In this document: piece by piece, positions 52,940 to 61,773 of the stretch
How the letters are laid out: each line of letters begins with the position of its first letter
Position numbering within the stretch: the first letter of the stretch is position 1
Source: Flavobacterium sp. HSC-32F16
GTDB taxonomy: Bacteria; Bacteroidota; Bacteroidia; Flavobacteriales; Flavobacteriaceae
DNA: 64,000 bases
Direction: 5' to 3'
NCBI RefSeq assembly: GCF_024171645.1
Contig: NZ_JALKAC010000002.1
Location: forward strand, 682,001-746,000
Translations under genes and position numbers: made by a program
The notes under the pieces: model-generated
The model's input: the letters and a program-made list of their open reading frames with translations, nothing else
The model's database searches: none
What the model was told of the DNA's origin: nothing

Positions 52940-53794
52940 CTATCGAATATCATTATTTTGAATCAAATCGATATATAAGTTGATCTTATCTTTCAATTCT
53001 TTTCTAGGCGTGATAAAGTCTAAGAAACCGTGCTCTAAAAGAAATTCAGCAGTTTGGAAACCTTCTGGTAAATCTTTTCCTGTAGTATCACGTACAACAC
53101 GTGGACCAGCAAAACCAATCAAAGCGCCCGGCTCAGAGATGTTAATGTCTCCTAACATTGCGTAAGATGCAGTTGTTCCTCCTGTTGTTGGATCTGTACA
53201 AAGAGAGATATAAGGTAACTTAGCTTCTGCTAATTGAGCTAGTTTTACAGAAGTTTTTGCTAATTGCATTAAAGAATAAGCAGCTTCCATCATACGAGCT
53301 CCACCAGATTTAGAAATCATAACAAAAGGCAGTTTGTTTTTGATCGCGTGATCAATACCTCTTGCAATTTTTTCCCCTACAACAGCTCCCATAGACCCGC
53401 CAATAAAGGCAAAATCCATACAGCAAATTACAAGTTCTCTTCCTTTAGATTTTCCTACTCCCGTACGTACAGCGTCTTTAAGATGAGTTTTTTCCATTAC
53501 ATCTTTCAATCTTTCTGCATATTTTTTTGTATCCACAAAATGCAGAGGATCTTTTGATGTCATGTTTTTATCTAACTCAACAAATTCGTTGTTGTCGAAT
53601 AAAATTTCAAAATAGGTTGCGCTTCCAATTCGAACGTGAAAATCATCTTCAGGGCTTACGAATAAGTTTCTTGCTAATTCGTCTGCATCAATAATTTTTC
53701 CTGTTGGAGATTTGTACCACAATCCTTTCGGAACGTCCATCTTATCTTCTGTCGCGGTCGTAATCCCTTTTTCTTGTCTTTTAAACCAAGCCAT
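52940..53794 (-). CDS. accD: Acetyl-CoA carboxylase carboxyltransferase beta subunit, zinc-ribbon Cys lost
   Basis: A 284-residue subunit that, with AccA, transfers CO2 from biotin to acetyl-CoA to make malonyl-CoA. The crotonase-fold core is well conserved: [55 protein letters not shown] and [13 protein letters not shown]. The N-terminal zinc ribbon that has four cysteines in E. coli is aligned here with [20 protein letters not shown] and [10 protein letters not shown], with no cysteine at all. I use the ATG at 53794 ([10 protein letters not shown]), equivalent to MSWIERI of E. coli; the frame opens 10 codons earlier. Confidence 0.95.
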   Translation of the reverse strand: MAWFKRQEKGITTATEDKMDVPKGLWYKSPTGKIIDADELARNLFVSPEDDFHVRIGSATYFEILFDNNEFVELDKNMTSKDPLHFVDTKKYAERLKDVMEKTHLKDAVRTGVGKSKGRELVICCMDFAFIGGSMGAVVGEKIARGIDHAIKNKLPFVMISKSGGARMMEAAYSLMQLAKTSVKLAQLAEAKLPYISLCTDPTTGGTTASYAMLGDINISEPGALIGFAGPRVVRDTTGKDLPEGFQTAEFLLEHGFLDFITPRKELKDKINLYIDLIQNNDIR

Positions 53795-53816
53795 ATTGAA
53801 TGTTTTTTTTGTTTGA

Positions 53817-53875
53817 GGTTTCAAGTCTCAAGTTGCGAAACCTGAAACTTGAAACGTTAAACTTGAAACTTTTTA
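53817..53875. repeat. TTTCAAGTT/AACTTGAAAC dispersed repeat, copy 2
   Basis: Between fbaA and accD: GTTTCAAGTCTCAAGTT, then CCTGAAACTTGAAAC and AACTTGAAAC. It resembles the copy at 15738-15795. Confidence 0.45.
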
Positions 53876-54943
53876 TTATAGTGTATTCACGTTGTTTAAG
53901 TCAGCAAAAGCTTGTTCAAGTCTTGCGTTGAATGTTACTTCGCTTTCACGAACCCATCTTCTTGGATCGTAATATTTTTTGTTTGGAGCATCAGCACCTT
54001 CTGGGTTACCAATTTGTGATTTTAAATAGTCAATGTTTTTAACCATATAATCACGAATTCCTTCAGTGTATGCAAACTGTAAATCAGTATCGATGTTCAT
54101 TTTGATAACTCCGTAGCTAATTCCTTCTCTGATTTCTTCAAGTGTAGAACCTGAACCTCCGTGGAAAACGAAATCAACTGGATTATGTCCAGTGTTGAAT
54201 TTGTTTTGAACGAAATCCTGAGAATTTTTTAAGATTTTTGGAGTTAATTTTACGTTTCCTGGTTTGTAAACACCGTGAACGTTTCCAAAAGCAGCAGCAA
54301 TTGTAAACTTAGGACTTACTTTAGATAATTCTTCGTAAGCATAAGCTACTTCTTCTGGCTGAGTGTATAATTTTGAGCTGTCTACGTCTGAGTTGTCAAC
54401 GCCATCTTCTTCACCACCTGTAATACCAAGCTCGATTTCTAATGTCATTCCCATTTTGCTCATTCTAGCCAAATATTCTTTACAGATTTCAATGTTCTCT
54501 TCGATTGGCTCCTCAGACAAATCGATCATGTGAGAACTAAATAATGGTTTTCCTGTTTCTGCAAAATGTTTTTCAGAAGCATCTAATAAACCATCGATCC
54601 AAGGCAATAATTTTTTTGCACAGTGGTCAGTATGTAAAATTACAGTTGCACCGTAAGCCTCTGCTAAAGTGTGGATGTGTTTTGCTCCGGCGATTCCACC
54701 AGCGATAGCTGCTTTTTCGCCTGCGTTAGATAAACCTTTTCCAGCGTTAAATTGTGCTCCTCCGTTTGAAAATTGAATAATAACTGGCGCATTTAGTTTT
54801 GCTGCAGTTTCAAGAACTCCATTGATTGTGCTAGACCCAGTAACGTTTACTGCAGGTAATGCAAAACCTTTTTCTTTCGCATAATTAAAAATTTCCTGAA
54901 CTTGATCTCCTGTAGCTACTCCAGGTTTAATGTTGTGTGCCAT
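53876..54943 (-). CDS. fbaA: Class II fructose-bisphosphate aldolase
   Basis: A 355-residue class IIA zinc aldolase that splits fructose-1,6-bisphosphate in glycolysis and forms it in gluconeogenesis. Zinc ligands appear in ILHTDHCAKKLL near residue 108, FGNVHGVYKPG near residue 225, and FVFHGGSGS near residue 263. The GITGGEEDGVDNSD loop is characteristic of the E. coli FbaA type. A -7 box TATTTTTG lies about 40 bp upstream. It precedes accD on the same strand, with a repeat element between. Confidence 0.97.
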   Translation of the reverse strand: MAHNIKPGVATGDQVQEIFNYAKEKGFALPAVNVTGSSTINGVLETAAKLNAPVIIQFSNGGAQFNAGKGLSNAGEKAAIAGGIAGAKHIHTLAEAYGATVILHTDHCAKKLLPWIDGLLDASEKHFAETGKPLFSSHMIDLSEEPIEENIEICKEYLARMSKMGMTLEIELGITGGEEDGVDNSDVDSSKLYTQPEEVAYAYEELSKVSPKFTIAAAFGNVHGVYKPGNVKLTPKILKNSQDFVQNKFNTGHNPVDFVFHGGSGSTLEEIREGISYGVIKMNIDTDLQFAYTEGIRDYMVKNIDYLKSQIGNPEGADAPNKKYYDPRRWVRESEVTFNARLEQAFADLNNVNTL

Positions 54944-54981
54944 TGTAATTTTTTTTATAGTTGTTTTTAGTTTTTAGGTTG

Positions 54982-54989
54982 CAAAAATA
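54982..54989 (-). promoter_or_regulatory. -7 box (TATTTTTG) of fbaA
   Basis: Exact TAnnTTTG match on the minus strand, 38 bases before the ATG. Confidence 0.45.
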
Positions 54990-55003
54990 AGAATTAATTA
55001 GCA

Positions 55004-57559
55004 TTAGAACGGATAATTTATTCCAAAATTTAAAACCGAGTGACCAAAATTGTATTCTTTAAACCATCTGTCTCCCTTGTCATGCGCCGGATTATAGGTC
55101 TTAAAGCCTAAATCTAAGCGAATAACAAAAAAGCTTAAATCGTATCGTAAACCAAATCCTGAACCCAAAGCAATTTCATCTAAATCGTTTAAGTTGTTAA
55201 ATCTTGCCTTGTCATCAATCACATTATCGAGCACATTCCAGATATTTCCGGCGTCTGCAAAGAGTGCTCCTTTAACATCACCAAAGATTTTAAAACGAAA
55301 TTCGGCACTAAGTGCAATCTTCATATTGGCCTCGTTAAAATCGTTTAAAGCATTTGTGCTTCCGGGACCAAGTGAGTAAGGCTGCCATGCTCTATTGTCG
55401 TTTGAACCTCCAGAATAATAACTTCGTGAAAACGGAATGTAATTAGAGTTGCCAAACGGAATTGCAATTCCAAAAAAGCTTCTTACAGCCAGTACTTTTT
55501 CTTTTCCAAAATCCCAGTGTTTGATATAATCAAATTCTCCTTTTATGTATTCAGCATATTCTAAATTGAATATTTCGTAATTCCCGTTTGCATTTTTGGT
55601 TAATTTTCCAATGCTTGAAACCGCAGATAATAATGTTCCCGCAGATTCTAATTTAGTTTTAAACTGATAAAAAGTGTTGTCTGCTAAATCGGTTTTAGTG
55701 GTTTTGGTGAACGTATAACTTGTAGAAAGAATAAAGTCATTTTCGGTCAAACGAACCCTTCTTTCTTCAATACTTTCTACGTCTTTATATTGAGACATTC
55801 CCGGTGTTAAAGCAGTTTGATTGGTTAAAACCTCATTTGTAAAATTTGTTGTTCCATCTGGAATTCGTAAGTTTCCGTTGTCATCAAGATTCGAATCAAT
55901 AGTATTGTAGTTTTGTGCAATACCATTTAATTCATTGTAAGAAGATTTGTAAACATTGAAATAATTATTCGGATTTAAGTTTCGAACATATTGTGCATTC
56001 AATAAATCAAACTTTACAGTATTACGTCTTTTAGGAGACCAGTTGTAAGCGATTCCTCCGGTAAAATTTTCCTTATCTAAACCAATATTTTGCTGTTTAG
56101 AGAAACCTGCAGCAATTGAAGTAGAAGGAATCATTCTTTTCGGAATAATTTTTTCTGTTCCAAATGGCATCAGAATTCTTGGGAAATTTAGTTTTAAATC
56201 CAATCCATATTCCGAAACGTTAAAAAAGTTATCGTTTGGATTCGCCATATCTTTTGATGAACCAATATTAGCACGTGCCGAAATTTCTAATGTTTCTGCC
56301 CTGTTGAATACATTACGAATCGTTTCTGAAATGCTGGCTCCAATACCAAAATCCTGAATATTAGAATGCGTAAGATCTAATGTGGCGCCAAAACTGTATT
56401 TTTTTCTTGGAGTTAAATAAACCTTCGCAATCAAAGACTGCGCTGTAGAATCGCGTTTGTCGACTTCATATTGTATCGAAGGATAATTGAATATTTTAAG
56501 ATTATTTAAATATCGGGAAGAAAGCGTAGTTCTTGTGTCCGAAAAGGTGCTTCCTTTAGTAATAAAAATAGCATCTGTAATAGCACGAGGCTTATATTTC
56601 AGCTTTTTATAACTGTACAAATTAAAGTTATTATAAGTTGTGCTGTCATTAATCTGGCTTTTTGAATTAGCAGGAGAATAATCAGTATAAATATTTACAT
56701 CACTGATTTTGTATAATTTAAAAGGCTCGGTTCTACTGGAATCTCTTTCCTGAATATTATTGTTATTGATGATTAAAGTTACATCGGCTTTGTTTTTTTT
56801 ACCAATTGTGTCAATGTCAAAAGTAACATAAGTAGGCTGAAAAAAATAAGCACCATGATTTCTGTAATACGTTGTAATTCTGTTTTTTTCTTCCTCAAAA
56901 TCAGAAGTTTTATATTGATTTCCTGATTTTAAAAATGAAGGTTCATTGCTCGTTTTATATAATGAATCCAGAGCCGGAGTTAATATTTTGGTTTTTATAG
57001 TATCAAGCGTATATGCAGGTCCGGTTGTAATGTTGTAATTTATTTGGGCTTTTTTTCTGGCAATGCTGTCTATTGTATAATCTGTTGATACGTTAAAATA
57101 GCCATTATTAAAATAGTAGAATTTTAAACGTAATAAAGATTTTTTTGTTTTTGCCGTATCAATAATTACAGGCGGTTCTCCCGTGTTTTTTAAAAATTCA
57201 TGAATTCCTTTGTATAAAAAAGACTGGCCGAGTCTATCTACTTGTTTAGCAGATAATATTTTAGCCTGACGCTCGTATAAACCGGGATTATTTTTAAATT
57301 TTGCCTGATAAGTCGAGTCAGGATTTAAATTAGCTAAATTGTATAAATTCAATCGAAGTTTGTACCCTAATAATGTACCATTGGGTTTTTGATACATTTG
57401 ATTAGATGCATTTTCATCATTTGTAGACTTTCCGTTTACAAGAATATTATTTTTTACAAGAAGGTTTTTTCCATCCGGAACTCTTTTTACAGCATTACAA
57501 GCGCAAATAAGTATTGCTATTAGAATAAATGCTGTTATTTTTGTGGAATTATTTTTCAA
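55004..57559 (-). CDS. tamL: TamL, lipoprotein form of TamA/BamA family assembly protein
   Basis: An 851-residue outer-membrane protein of the Omp85 family. It begins with a lipoprotein signal peptide (KITAFILIAILICAC, lipid Cys near residue 21), the hallmark of TamL in Bacteroidota. POTRA domains cover about residues 30-380 (e.g. LLRLKFYYFNNGYFNVSTDY). The C-terminal 16-stranded barrel has the Omp85 motifs RAWQPYSLGPGS and GFGLRYDLSFFVIRLDLGFK, and ends in Phe. It helps place proteins or lipids in the outer membrane with TamB. Translation starts at TTG (57559); no ATG is possible, and a -7 box lies 20 bases upstream. Confidence 0.93.
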   Translation of the reverse strand: MKNNSTKITAFILIAILICACNAVKRVPDGKNLLVKNNILVNGKSTNDENASNQMYQKPNGTLLGYKLRLNLYNLANLNPDSTYQAKFKNNPGLYERQAKILSAKQVDRLGQSFLYKGIHEFLKNTGEPPVIIDTAKTKKSLLRLKFYYFNNGYFNVSTDYTIDSIARKKAQINYNITTGPAYTLDTIKTKILTPALDSLYKTSNEPSFLKSGNQYKTSDFEEEKNRITTYYRNHGAYFFQPTYVTFDIDTIGKKNKADVTLIINNNNIQERDSSRTEPFKLYKISDVNIYTDYSPANSKSQINDSTTYNNFNLYSYKKLKYKPRAITDAIFITKGSTFSDTRTTLSSRYLNNLKIFNYPSIQYEVDKRDSTAQSLIAKVYLTPRKKYSFGATLDLTHSNIQDFGIGASISETIRNVFNRAETLEISARANIGSSKDMANPNDNFFNVSEYGLDLKLNFPRILMPFGTEKIIPKRMIPSTSIAAGFSKQQNIGLDKENFTGGIAYNWSPKRRNTVKFDLLNAQYVRNLNPNNYFNVYKSSYNELNGIAQNYNTIDSNLDDNGNLRIPDGTTNFTNEVLTNQTALTPGMSQYKDVESIEERRVRLTENDFILSTSYTFTKTTKTDLADNTFYQFKTKLESAGTLLSAVSSIGKLTKNANGNYEIFNLEYAEYIKGEFDYIKHWDFGKEKVLAVRSFFGIAIPFGNSNYIPFSRSYYSGGSNDNRAWQPYSLGPGSTNALNDFNEANMKIALSAEFRFKIFGDVKGALFADAGNIWNVLDNVIDDKARFNNLNDLDEIALGSGFGLRYDLSFFVIRLDLGFKTYNPAHDKGDRWFKEYNFGHSVLNFGINYPF

Positions 57560-57579
57560 GTGTTTTTTAATATTTAATT

Positions 57580-57587
57580 CAAAAGTA
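57580..57587 (-). promoter_or_regulatory. -7 box (TACTTTTG) of tamL
   Basis: Exact TAnnTTTG match in the 37-bp gap between tamL and the divergent methyltransferase gene. Confidence 0.5.
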
Positions 57588-57596
57588 CATTATTTT

Positions 57597-58325
57597 ATGG
57601 TTAGTAAAAACCAAATAAAGCTTATATCAAGTTTACATCAAAAAAAGCAGCGTTTTGCCAATCAATTATTTTTTGCCGAAGGAGTAAAAGTAATTCAGGA
57701 ATTGCTGCAATCCAATTTTGAATTAGAACATTTATACACCACGTTAAATGATTTTGAAGCAGTTCAATCTTCAAAACGTACTCTTATTAATGAACAAGAA
57801 CTAAAAAAAATAAGTGCTTTGACAACTCCAAATTCTTGTTTGGCGGTTTTTAAAATGCCTGTTGAAAATCAAATTATAAATTCAGGTTTAATTTTGGCAT
57901 TAGACGATATTCGCGACCCGGGAAATTTGGGTACAATAATGCGTCTTTGTGACTGGTTCGGGATAAGACAAATCATTTGTTCTAAAGAAACAGTCGATAT
58001 TTATAATCCTAAAGTAGTGCAGGCCACAATGGGATCTATCGCCAGAGTAAACGTGAATTATGTTGATCTTAAAACCTTTATAAGTCAGACAAAACTTCCT
58101 GTTTTTGGAACATTTATGGACGGCGACAATATTTACCAATCGATTTTACCGAAAAACGGAATCATTATTATGGGTAATGAAGCCAACGGTATTTCGGCAG
58201 AGATTGAAAAAACAGTAACCAGCCGACTCACAATTCCAAGATTTGGAGAGCTGCAAAAAACCGAAAGTTTAAATGTAGCTACAGCAACAGCAATTATTCT
58301 TAGTGAATTTAAACGAAATAGTTAA
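57597..58325 (+). CDS. SpoU/TrmH-family RNA 2'-O-methyltransferase
   Basis: A 242-residue SPOUT methyltransferase. After a small substrate-binding domain (residues 1-95, FANQLFFAEGVKVIQEL), the three SpoU motifs are clear: motif 1 LDDIRDPGNLGTIMRL near residue 103, motif 2 IIIMGNEANGIS near residue 195, motif 3 IPRFGELQKTESLNVATATA near residue 215. It methylates the ribose of a specific rRNA or tRNA nucleotide; which one is unknown. I start at the ATG 57597; the frame opens 18 codons earlier inside tamL. Confidence 0.93.
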   Translation: MVSKNQIKLISSLHQKKQRFANQLFFAEGVKVIQELLQSNFELEHLYTTLNDFEAVQSSKRTLINEQELKKISALTTPNSCLAVFKMPVENQIINSGLILALDDIRDPGNLGTIMRLCDWFGIRQIICSKETVDIYNPKVVQATMGSIARVNVNYVDLKTFISQTKLPVFGTFMDGDNIYQSILPKNGIIIMGNEANGISAEIEKTVTSRLTIPRFGELQKTESLNVATATAIILSEFKRNS

Positions 58326-58334
58326 TATTTTGTT

Positions 58335-59048
58335 TTAATGAAATGTGAAATTTATTAAAATTGCTCTAGATTTCATTGAATCGATGTTGTCTGTCCATGG
58401 ACTAGGACCGTTTATAGGTTTATCGCGAATTAATTCATCGGTAATACCAAACATTCCTCTTATAGAAGGAGAGAAGATGAAGTATTCTGTAAAGAAATCA
58501 ATTCCAAAACCTAACTCATAAGCGGCAGTCCATTTTTTTACTCTAAATTTACCCTCAAAGTTATCATCTGTAGATTTTGAATTACTAGATAAATTTAAAG
58601 TAGTCGACATTCCTCCAAGTAAATACGGACGTATGTTTCCTGTTCGTAATGACGAAAATTTTAATAATAACGGAAAGTGAATATAAGTGCTGTTTACTTC
58701 ACGTAAATAGTCTTTTTGAAGGGTAAAGTCTGGATAATTTAAATCACGTTTTGTATAATACAAACCAGGTTCAAAACGTAAATTAATATATTCCTGAAGT
58801 CTTAAATCTGCTACAACACCCACATTAAATCCAGTTGTTTTTTTTACCTCAATATCTTCCTGTACAGGATTTTTGTAATCGATTTTAAAGTCAAAGCTGT
58901 TAAATCCTAAATAATAACCAAAATACAGGCGTTGTTTCTGCCAGTTTTCGAGGTTAATGATCGGGTCTTTGCTAAACATGCTTTTAGCAAATTGAGAATA
59001 TCCTTTTGTCGTTAAGACCAATAAAATGACGATTACAATTTTTCTCAT
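58335..59048 (-). CDS. porT: Type IX secretion protein PorT/SprT
   Basis: A 237-residue outer-membrane beta-barrel protein with signal peptide (about residues 1-18, GYSQ). It fits PorT, needed in Bacteroidota for type IX secretion and gliding: FSKDPIINLENWQKQRLYFG near the N-terminus, FNVGVVADLRLQEYINLRFE and YLREVNSTYIHFPLLLKFSS, then IRPYLLGGMSTTLNL. It starts 1 bp after ubiE, which is a common neighbour of porT in flavobacteria. No other T9SS component is in the window. Confidence 0.88.
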   Translation of the reverse strand: MRKIVIVILLVLTTKGYSQFAKSMFSKDPIINLENWQKQRLYFGYYLGFNSFDFKIDYKNPVQEDIEVKKTTGFNVGVVADLRLQEYINLRFEPGLYYTKRDLNYPDFTLQKDYLREVNSTYIHFPLLLKFSSLRTGNIRPYLLGGMSTTLNLSSNSKSTDDNFEGKFRVKKWTAAYELGFGIDFFTEYFIFSPSIRGMFGITDELIRDKPINGPSPWTDNIDSMKSRAILINFTFH

Positions 59049-59049
59049 A

Positions 59050-59781
59050 CTATTTTTTAGATGCTGAATAAATGGTTGCTACACCAAAAGTTTGCGGCAT
59101 TGCTACAACATCTATAAACCCAGTTTTTCTTAAAATATTGTTTAAGGCTTCTCCGTAAGGAAACGCTGCTGCAGATTCAGATAAATATCCGTAAGCTGAG
59201 TTGTCTTTCGAAAACAATTTTCCAATAAGTGGAAGTATATTTTTGCTGTAAAATTTATATCCTTGTTTATAAGGTGTTTTATCAGGAACAGAAGTTTCCA
59301 GAATTACAAAAACCCCGTTTGGTTTTAAAACTCGTAAAATTTCGGCAAAACCTTTTTCTAAGTTTTCAAAATTACGTACGCCAAAACCTACTGTAATTGC
59401 GTCAAAGTAATTATCTTCAAAAGGAATATTTTCAGAATCGCCTAAAACTAAATCAATAACATTAGATAATTTCTTTTCTTCTACTTTCTTTTTTCCAACT
59501 TCAAGCATTCCGGCAGAAATATCAAGACCAATAATTTTTTCGGCTTTAGTCTGTGCCATTAAAATGGCTAAGTCACCCGTTCCTGTAGCAATATCCAGTA
59601 TTACTTTTGGTTTAGAATCAGAAACTATTTTCAATACTTTTTTTCTCCATTTAGTATCAATACCAAATGAAATTACGCGATTCAAATTATCGTAGTTCCC
59701 AGAAATGTTATCAAACATTTGAGCGACCTGCTCTTTTTTACCTAAAGAAGAGTCTTTATATGGAGTTATTTTTTCAGACAT
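59050..59781 (-). CDS. ubiE: Demethylmenaquinone methyltransferase (UbiE/MenG)
   Basis: A 243-residue SAM-dependent methyltransferase that makes menaquinone from its demethyl precursor; flavobacteria use menaquinone. Motif I is [17 protein letters not shown] near residue 60, and [20 protein letters not shown] near residue 127 is the UbiE signature, followed by [15 protein letters not shown] -7 box TATATTTG lies 14 bases before the ATG. Co-transcribed with porT. Confidence 0.96.
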   Translation of the reverse strand: MSEKITPYKDSSLGKKEQVAQMFDNISGNYDNLNRVISFGIDTKWRKKVLKIVSDSKPKVILDIATGTGDLAILMAQTKAEKIIGLDISAGMLEVGKKKVEEKKLSNVIDLVLGDSENIPFEDNYFDAITVGFGVRNFENLEKGFAEILRVLKPNGVFVILETSVPDKTPYKQGYKFYSKNILPLIGKLFSKDNSAYGYLSESAAAFPYGEALNNILRKTGFIDVVAMPQTFGVATIYSASKK

Positions 59782-59795
59782 TATTATAATTTACG

Positions 59796-59803
59796 CAAAT
59801 ATA
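59796..59803 (-). promoter_or_regulatory. -7 box (TATATTTG) of ubiE-porT
   Basis: Exact TAnnTTTG match on the minus strand, 14 bases before the ATG. Confidence 0.5.
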
Positions 59804-60325
59804 AACAATCTAGTTTAACTGTAATTGAGTTTTTTAAAATGTCAATTAAATGTTTTAAAACAAAAGCTCAAATCAAGTTTTGCATTATTTTTTAAGGCAT
59901 CACCAAAAGTGGGTATTTTGAAAAAATCACTAAAAGTGGGTATTGTACCGCGCTGATTTTATGCACAACTTTGTTGAAGTAAAAATGATAAAAGTTTTTA
60001 AATGATTGATAGTTTGAATTGACTTAATCAGATGGTTGCTTTTTTTGCACTGGTAATCATTTGTTCAGGTAAGTAGTTTTTAAAGTGTTGTTCTTGGGGG
60101 AATACTATTTTAAAAGTGCGAAGTACGTTCTTAGGATTAAATTTGTTTTTGGAAATTTTAATTTTCTTGCCTTTAATATCTTAGTGGTATTTGTTGTTAA
60201 AGGCGTTTTTGAGATTTATCTCAATTAACATTAAATGTTATTCAGTTATTTCAAGTGTTTCTTTTTAACATTTGTGATTTTTACAAAAACTATTTCTTGA
60301 GCAAGTCAAGAGTCAATCGTTTTCT

Positions 60326-60357
60326 AAAAAACATCCTCCAAAAGAGGATGTTTTTTT
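60326..60357 (-). terminator. Terminator of folA
   Basis: Stem ACATCCTC / GAGGATGT with A and T runs, immediately after folA. Confidence 0.75.
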
Positions 60358-60359
60358 AT

Positions 60360-60842
60360 TTATTTTCTAATGTAAGTTTCATAAGTATAATCATAAAGAT
60401 GTTTTTCATCTTTAAAATTTTCTTCAGATTCTACTAACTGCCATTCACTTTTGCTGAATTTTGGAAAAAAAGCATCTGCATCAAAAGTATGGTGTACTTT
60501 GGTAATTTCAATTATATCGGCAAAAGGCAAACCTAAATTGTAGATTTCACCGCCTCCAATAATATACGAATCTTCGTTTTCAGGACAGGCTGCAATAGCT
60601 TTTTCAATACTGTCAACCACAATACACCCTTCCGGGTTATAATCGGTTTGGCGTGTTATAACAATGTGTGTTCTGTTTGGTAAAGGTTTTGGGAAGCTTT
60701 CAAAAGTTTTTCTTCCCATAATAATATGATGATTAGTCGTAAGCGACTTAAATCTCTTAAAATCATTTGGCAGATGCCATACTAACTCATTGTTTTTTCC
60801 AAGAGCATTGTTTTCGGCAACAGCCGCTATCACTATAATCAT
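60360..60842 (-). CDS. folA: Dihydrofolate reductase
   Basis: A 160-residue NADPH-dependent enzyme that regenerates tetrahydrofolate. Motifs: IIVIAAVAENNALGKNNELV and WHLPNDFKRFK (catalytic acidic residue) at the N-terminus, IIMGRKTFESFPKPLPNR near residue 40, and YIIGGGEIYNL near residue 93. It follows a 2TM membrane protein gene by 12 bp. ThyA, the partner that uses the folate cofactor, lies 1 kb away on the same strand. Confidence 0.97.
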   Translation of the reverse strand: MIIVIAAVAENNALGKNNELVWHLPNDFKRFKSLTTNHHIIMGRKTFESFPKPLPNRTHIVITRQTDYNPEGCIVVDSIEKAIAACPENEDSYIIGGGEIYNLGLPFADIIEITKVHHTFDADAFFPKFSKSEWQLVESEENFKDEKHLYDYTYETYIRK

Positions 60843-60854
60843 GGTATGCTGTAA

Positions 60855-61199
60855 CTAAATTTTATTCTCAGTTTCTTCGTTTATTTTCGATTCTAATTGA
60901 CTAATTCTTTTTTGCTGTAAAGCAACAAGTCTGTCAATTTGTTCTCTTTCCCATTTTTTGTTCATAAAGCGATCTGTGATATACACTTTTATGAAATGTA
61001 AAATGAAAATAAAAAGCCAGATGGTAATGCCCCAGACGCACCAGTTTTGAGTTGTTCCTTCGCCAAAACCAAAAAATCTATTGGCAATGAATAAAAATAA
61101 ACTCCCTAAAAGGAAAAGAACAAAATGAAAATATAAGACTTTTTTTTGTCTTAATCGTCTTCGGGCATACTCATATTGTTCGTGCGCTTCTTTTTCCAT
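60855..61199 (-). CDS. 2TM domain-containing membrane protein
   Basis: A 114-residue protein with two hydrophobic helices (about residues 22-42 and 53-74). The N-terminal YEYARRRLRQKKVLYFHFVL matches the 2TM domain common in Bacteroidota. The C-terminal 35 residues are charged and probably coiled coil (DRLVALQQKRISQLESKINE). Co-transcribed with folA. Function unknown. The 238 bp upstream carry only a -7-like box for the CBM48 gene. Confidence 0.85.
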   Translation of the reverse strand: MEKEAHEQYEYARRRLRQKKVLYFHFVLFLLGSLFLFIANRFFGFGEGTTQNWCVWGITIWLFIFILHFIKVYITDRFMNKKWEREQIDRLVALQQKRISQLESKINEETENKI

Positions 61200-61381
61200 A
61201 AGATAAAAATGAGATTATAAAGTTAAAATTTATTTTTGAAAGACAATATTTTGGGTGTAGAATATTTGTTATAAAATGCCTTATCAATTTGAAATACAAA
61301 ATTTTAAGTATCTTAAATTATGGATGTAATTAAAAACATACGCTGTTTTTGGTATTATCGTAAATCGATTGTCTATTATTC

Positions 61382-61389
61382 TATGTTTG
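61382..61389 (+). promoter_or_regulatory. -7 box (TATGTTTG) of CBM48-like gene
   Basis: Exact TAnnTTTG match, 48 bases before the ATG; no good -33 partner. Confidence 0.35.
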
Positions 61390-61437
61390 ACGGAATTTAC
61401 TTAATTTTAGAGATATAAATCTAAAAACTAAATAGTT

Positions 61438-61734
61438 ATGTCTTTGAAGAAACAATTTATCAAAACGAAACCTGTTGTTAAAGTCACATTTTCTATTGAC
61501 GCTAAAGATGCTGATTCGGCAGCAGTCGTTGGCGATTTTAACAACTGGGATGCTTCAGAAGGAGTTTTAAGCAAGTTGAAAAACGGAACTTTTAAAGCCA
61601 CTTATGACTTGGTGAAAGATGCGATTTACGAATTTAAGTATGTAATCGACGGAGCGTATGTTAATGACCCAGAAGCTGATTTTTACAAATGGAATGATTA
61701 TGCCGGAAGTGAAAATGGGGTTGTGGCCGTTTAA
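61438..61734 (+). CDS. Isoamylase early-set / CBM48-like domain protein
   Basis: A 98-residue cytoplasmic protein made of one glycogen-binding (CBM48, isoamylase N-terminal) domain: VKVTFSIDAKDADSAAVVGD, FNNWDASEGVLSKLKNGTFK, IYEFKYVIDGAYVNDPEADF. No catalytic domain is attached. Such stand-alone domains may bind glycogen or maltodextrin or act as a regulatory subunit. A 36-bp perfect palindrome follows its stop. Confidence 0.9.
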   Translation: MSLKKQFIKTKPVVKVTFSIDAKDADSAAVVGDFNNWDASEGVLSKLKNGTFKATYDLVKDAIYEFKYVIDGAYVNDPEADFYKWNDYAGSENGVVAV

Positions 61735-61768
61735 AAAAATCCGCTTAAATATTTAAGCGGATTTTTTT
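61733..61768. terminator. 36-bp perfect palindromic bidirectional terminator
   Basis: Seven A, TCCGCTTAAAT joined directly to ATTTAAGCGGA, seven T. It serves both the CBM48-like gene (plus) and thyA (minus). Confidence 0.85.
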
Positions 61769-61773
61769 ATAAT

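Larger units (their letters stand above)
59782..60359. other. 578-bp gap with tandem AAAGTGGGTATT repeat
   Basis: No convincing gene. The ubiE -7 box (59796-59803) is at the left, the folA terminator at the right. Two copies of ATCACCAAAAGTGGGTATT (59899-59917 and 59926-59944) lie 27 bp apart, matching at 18 of 19 positions. The remaining ~380 bp is AT-rich with scattered stops in all frames; I see nothing else in it. Confidence 0.5.

Noticed and set aside
60255-60437. 60-codon Phe-rich open frame in the folA terminator region
   Set aside because: Low-complexity AT-rich sequence that runs through the terminator into folA antisense.
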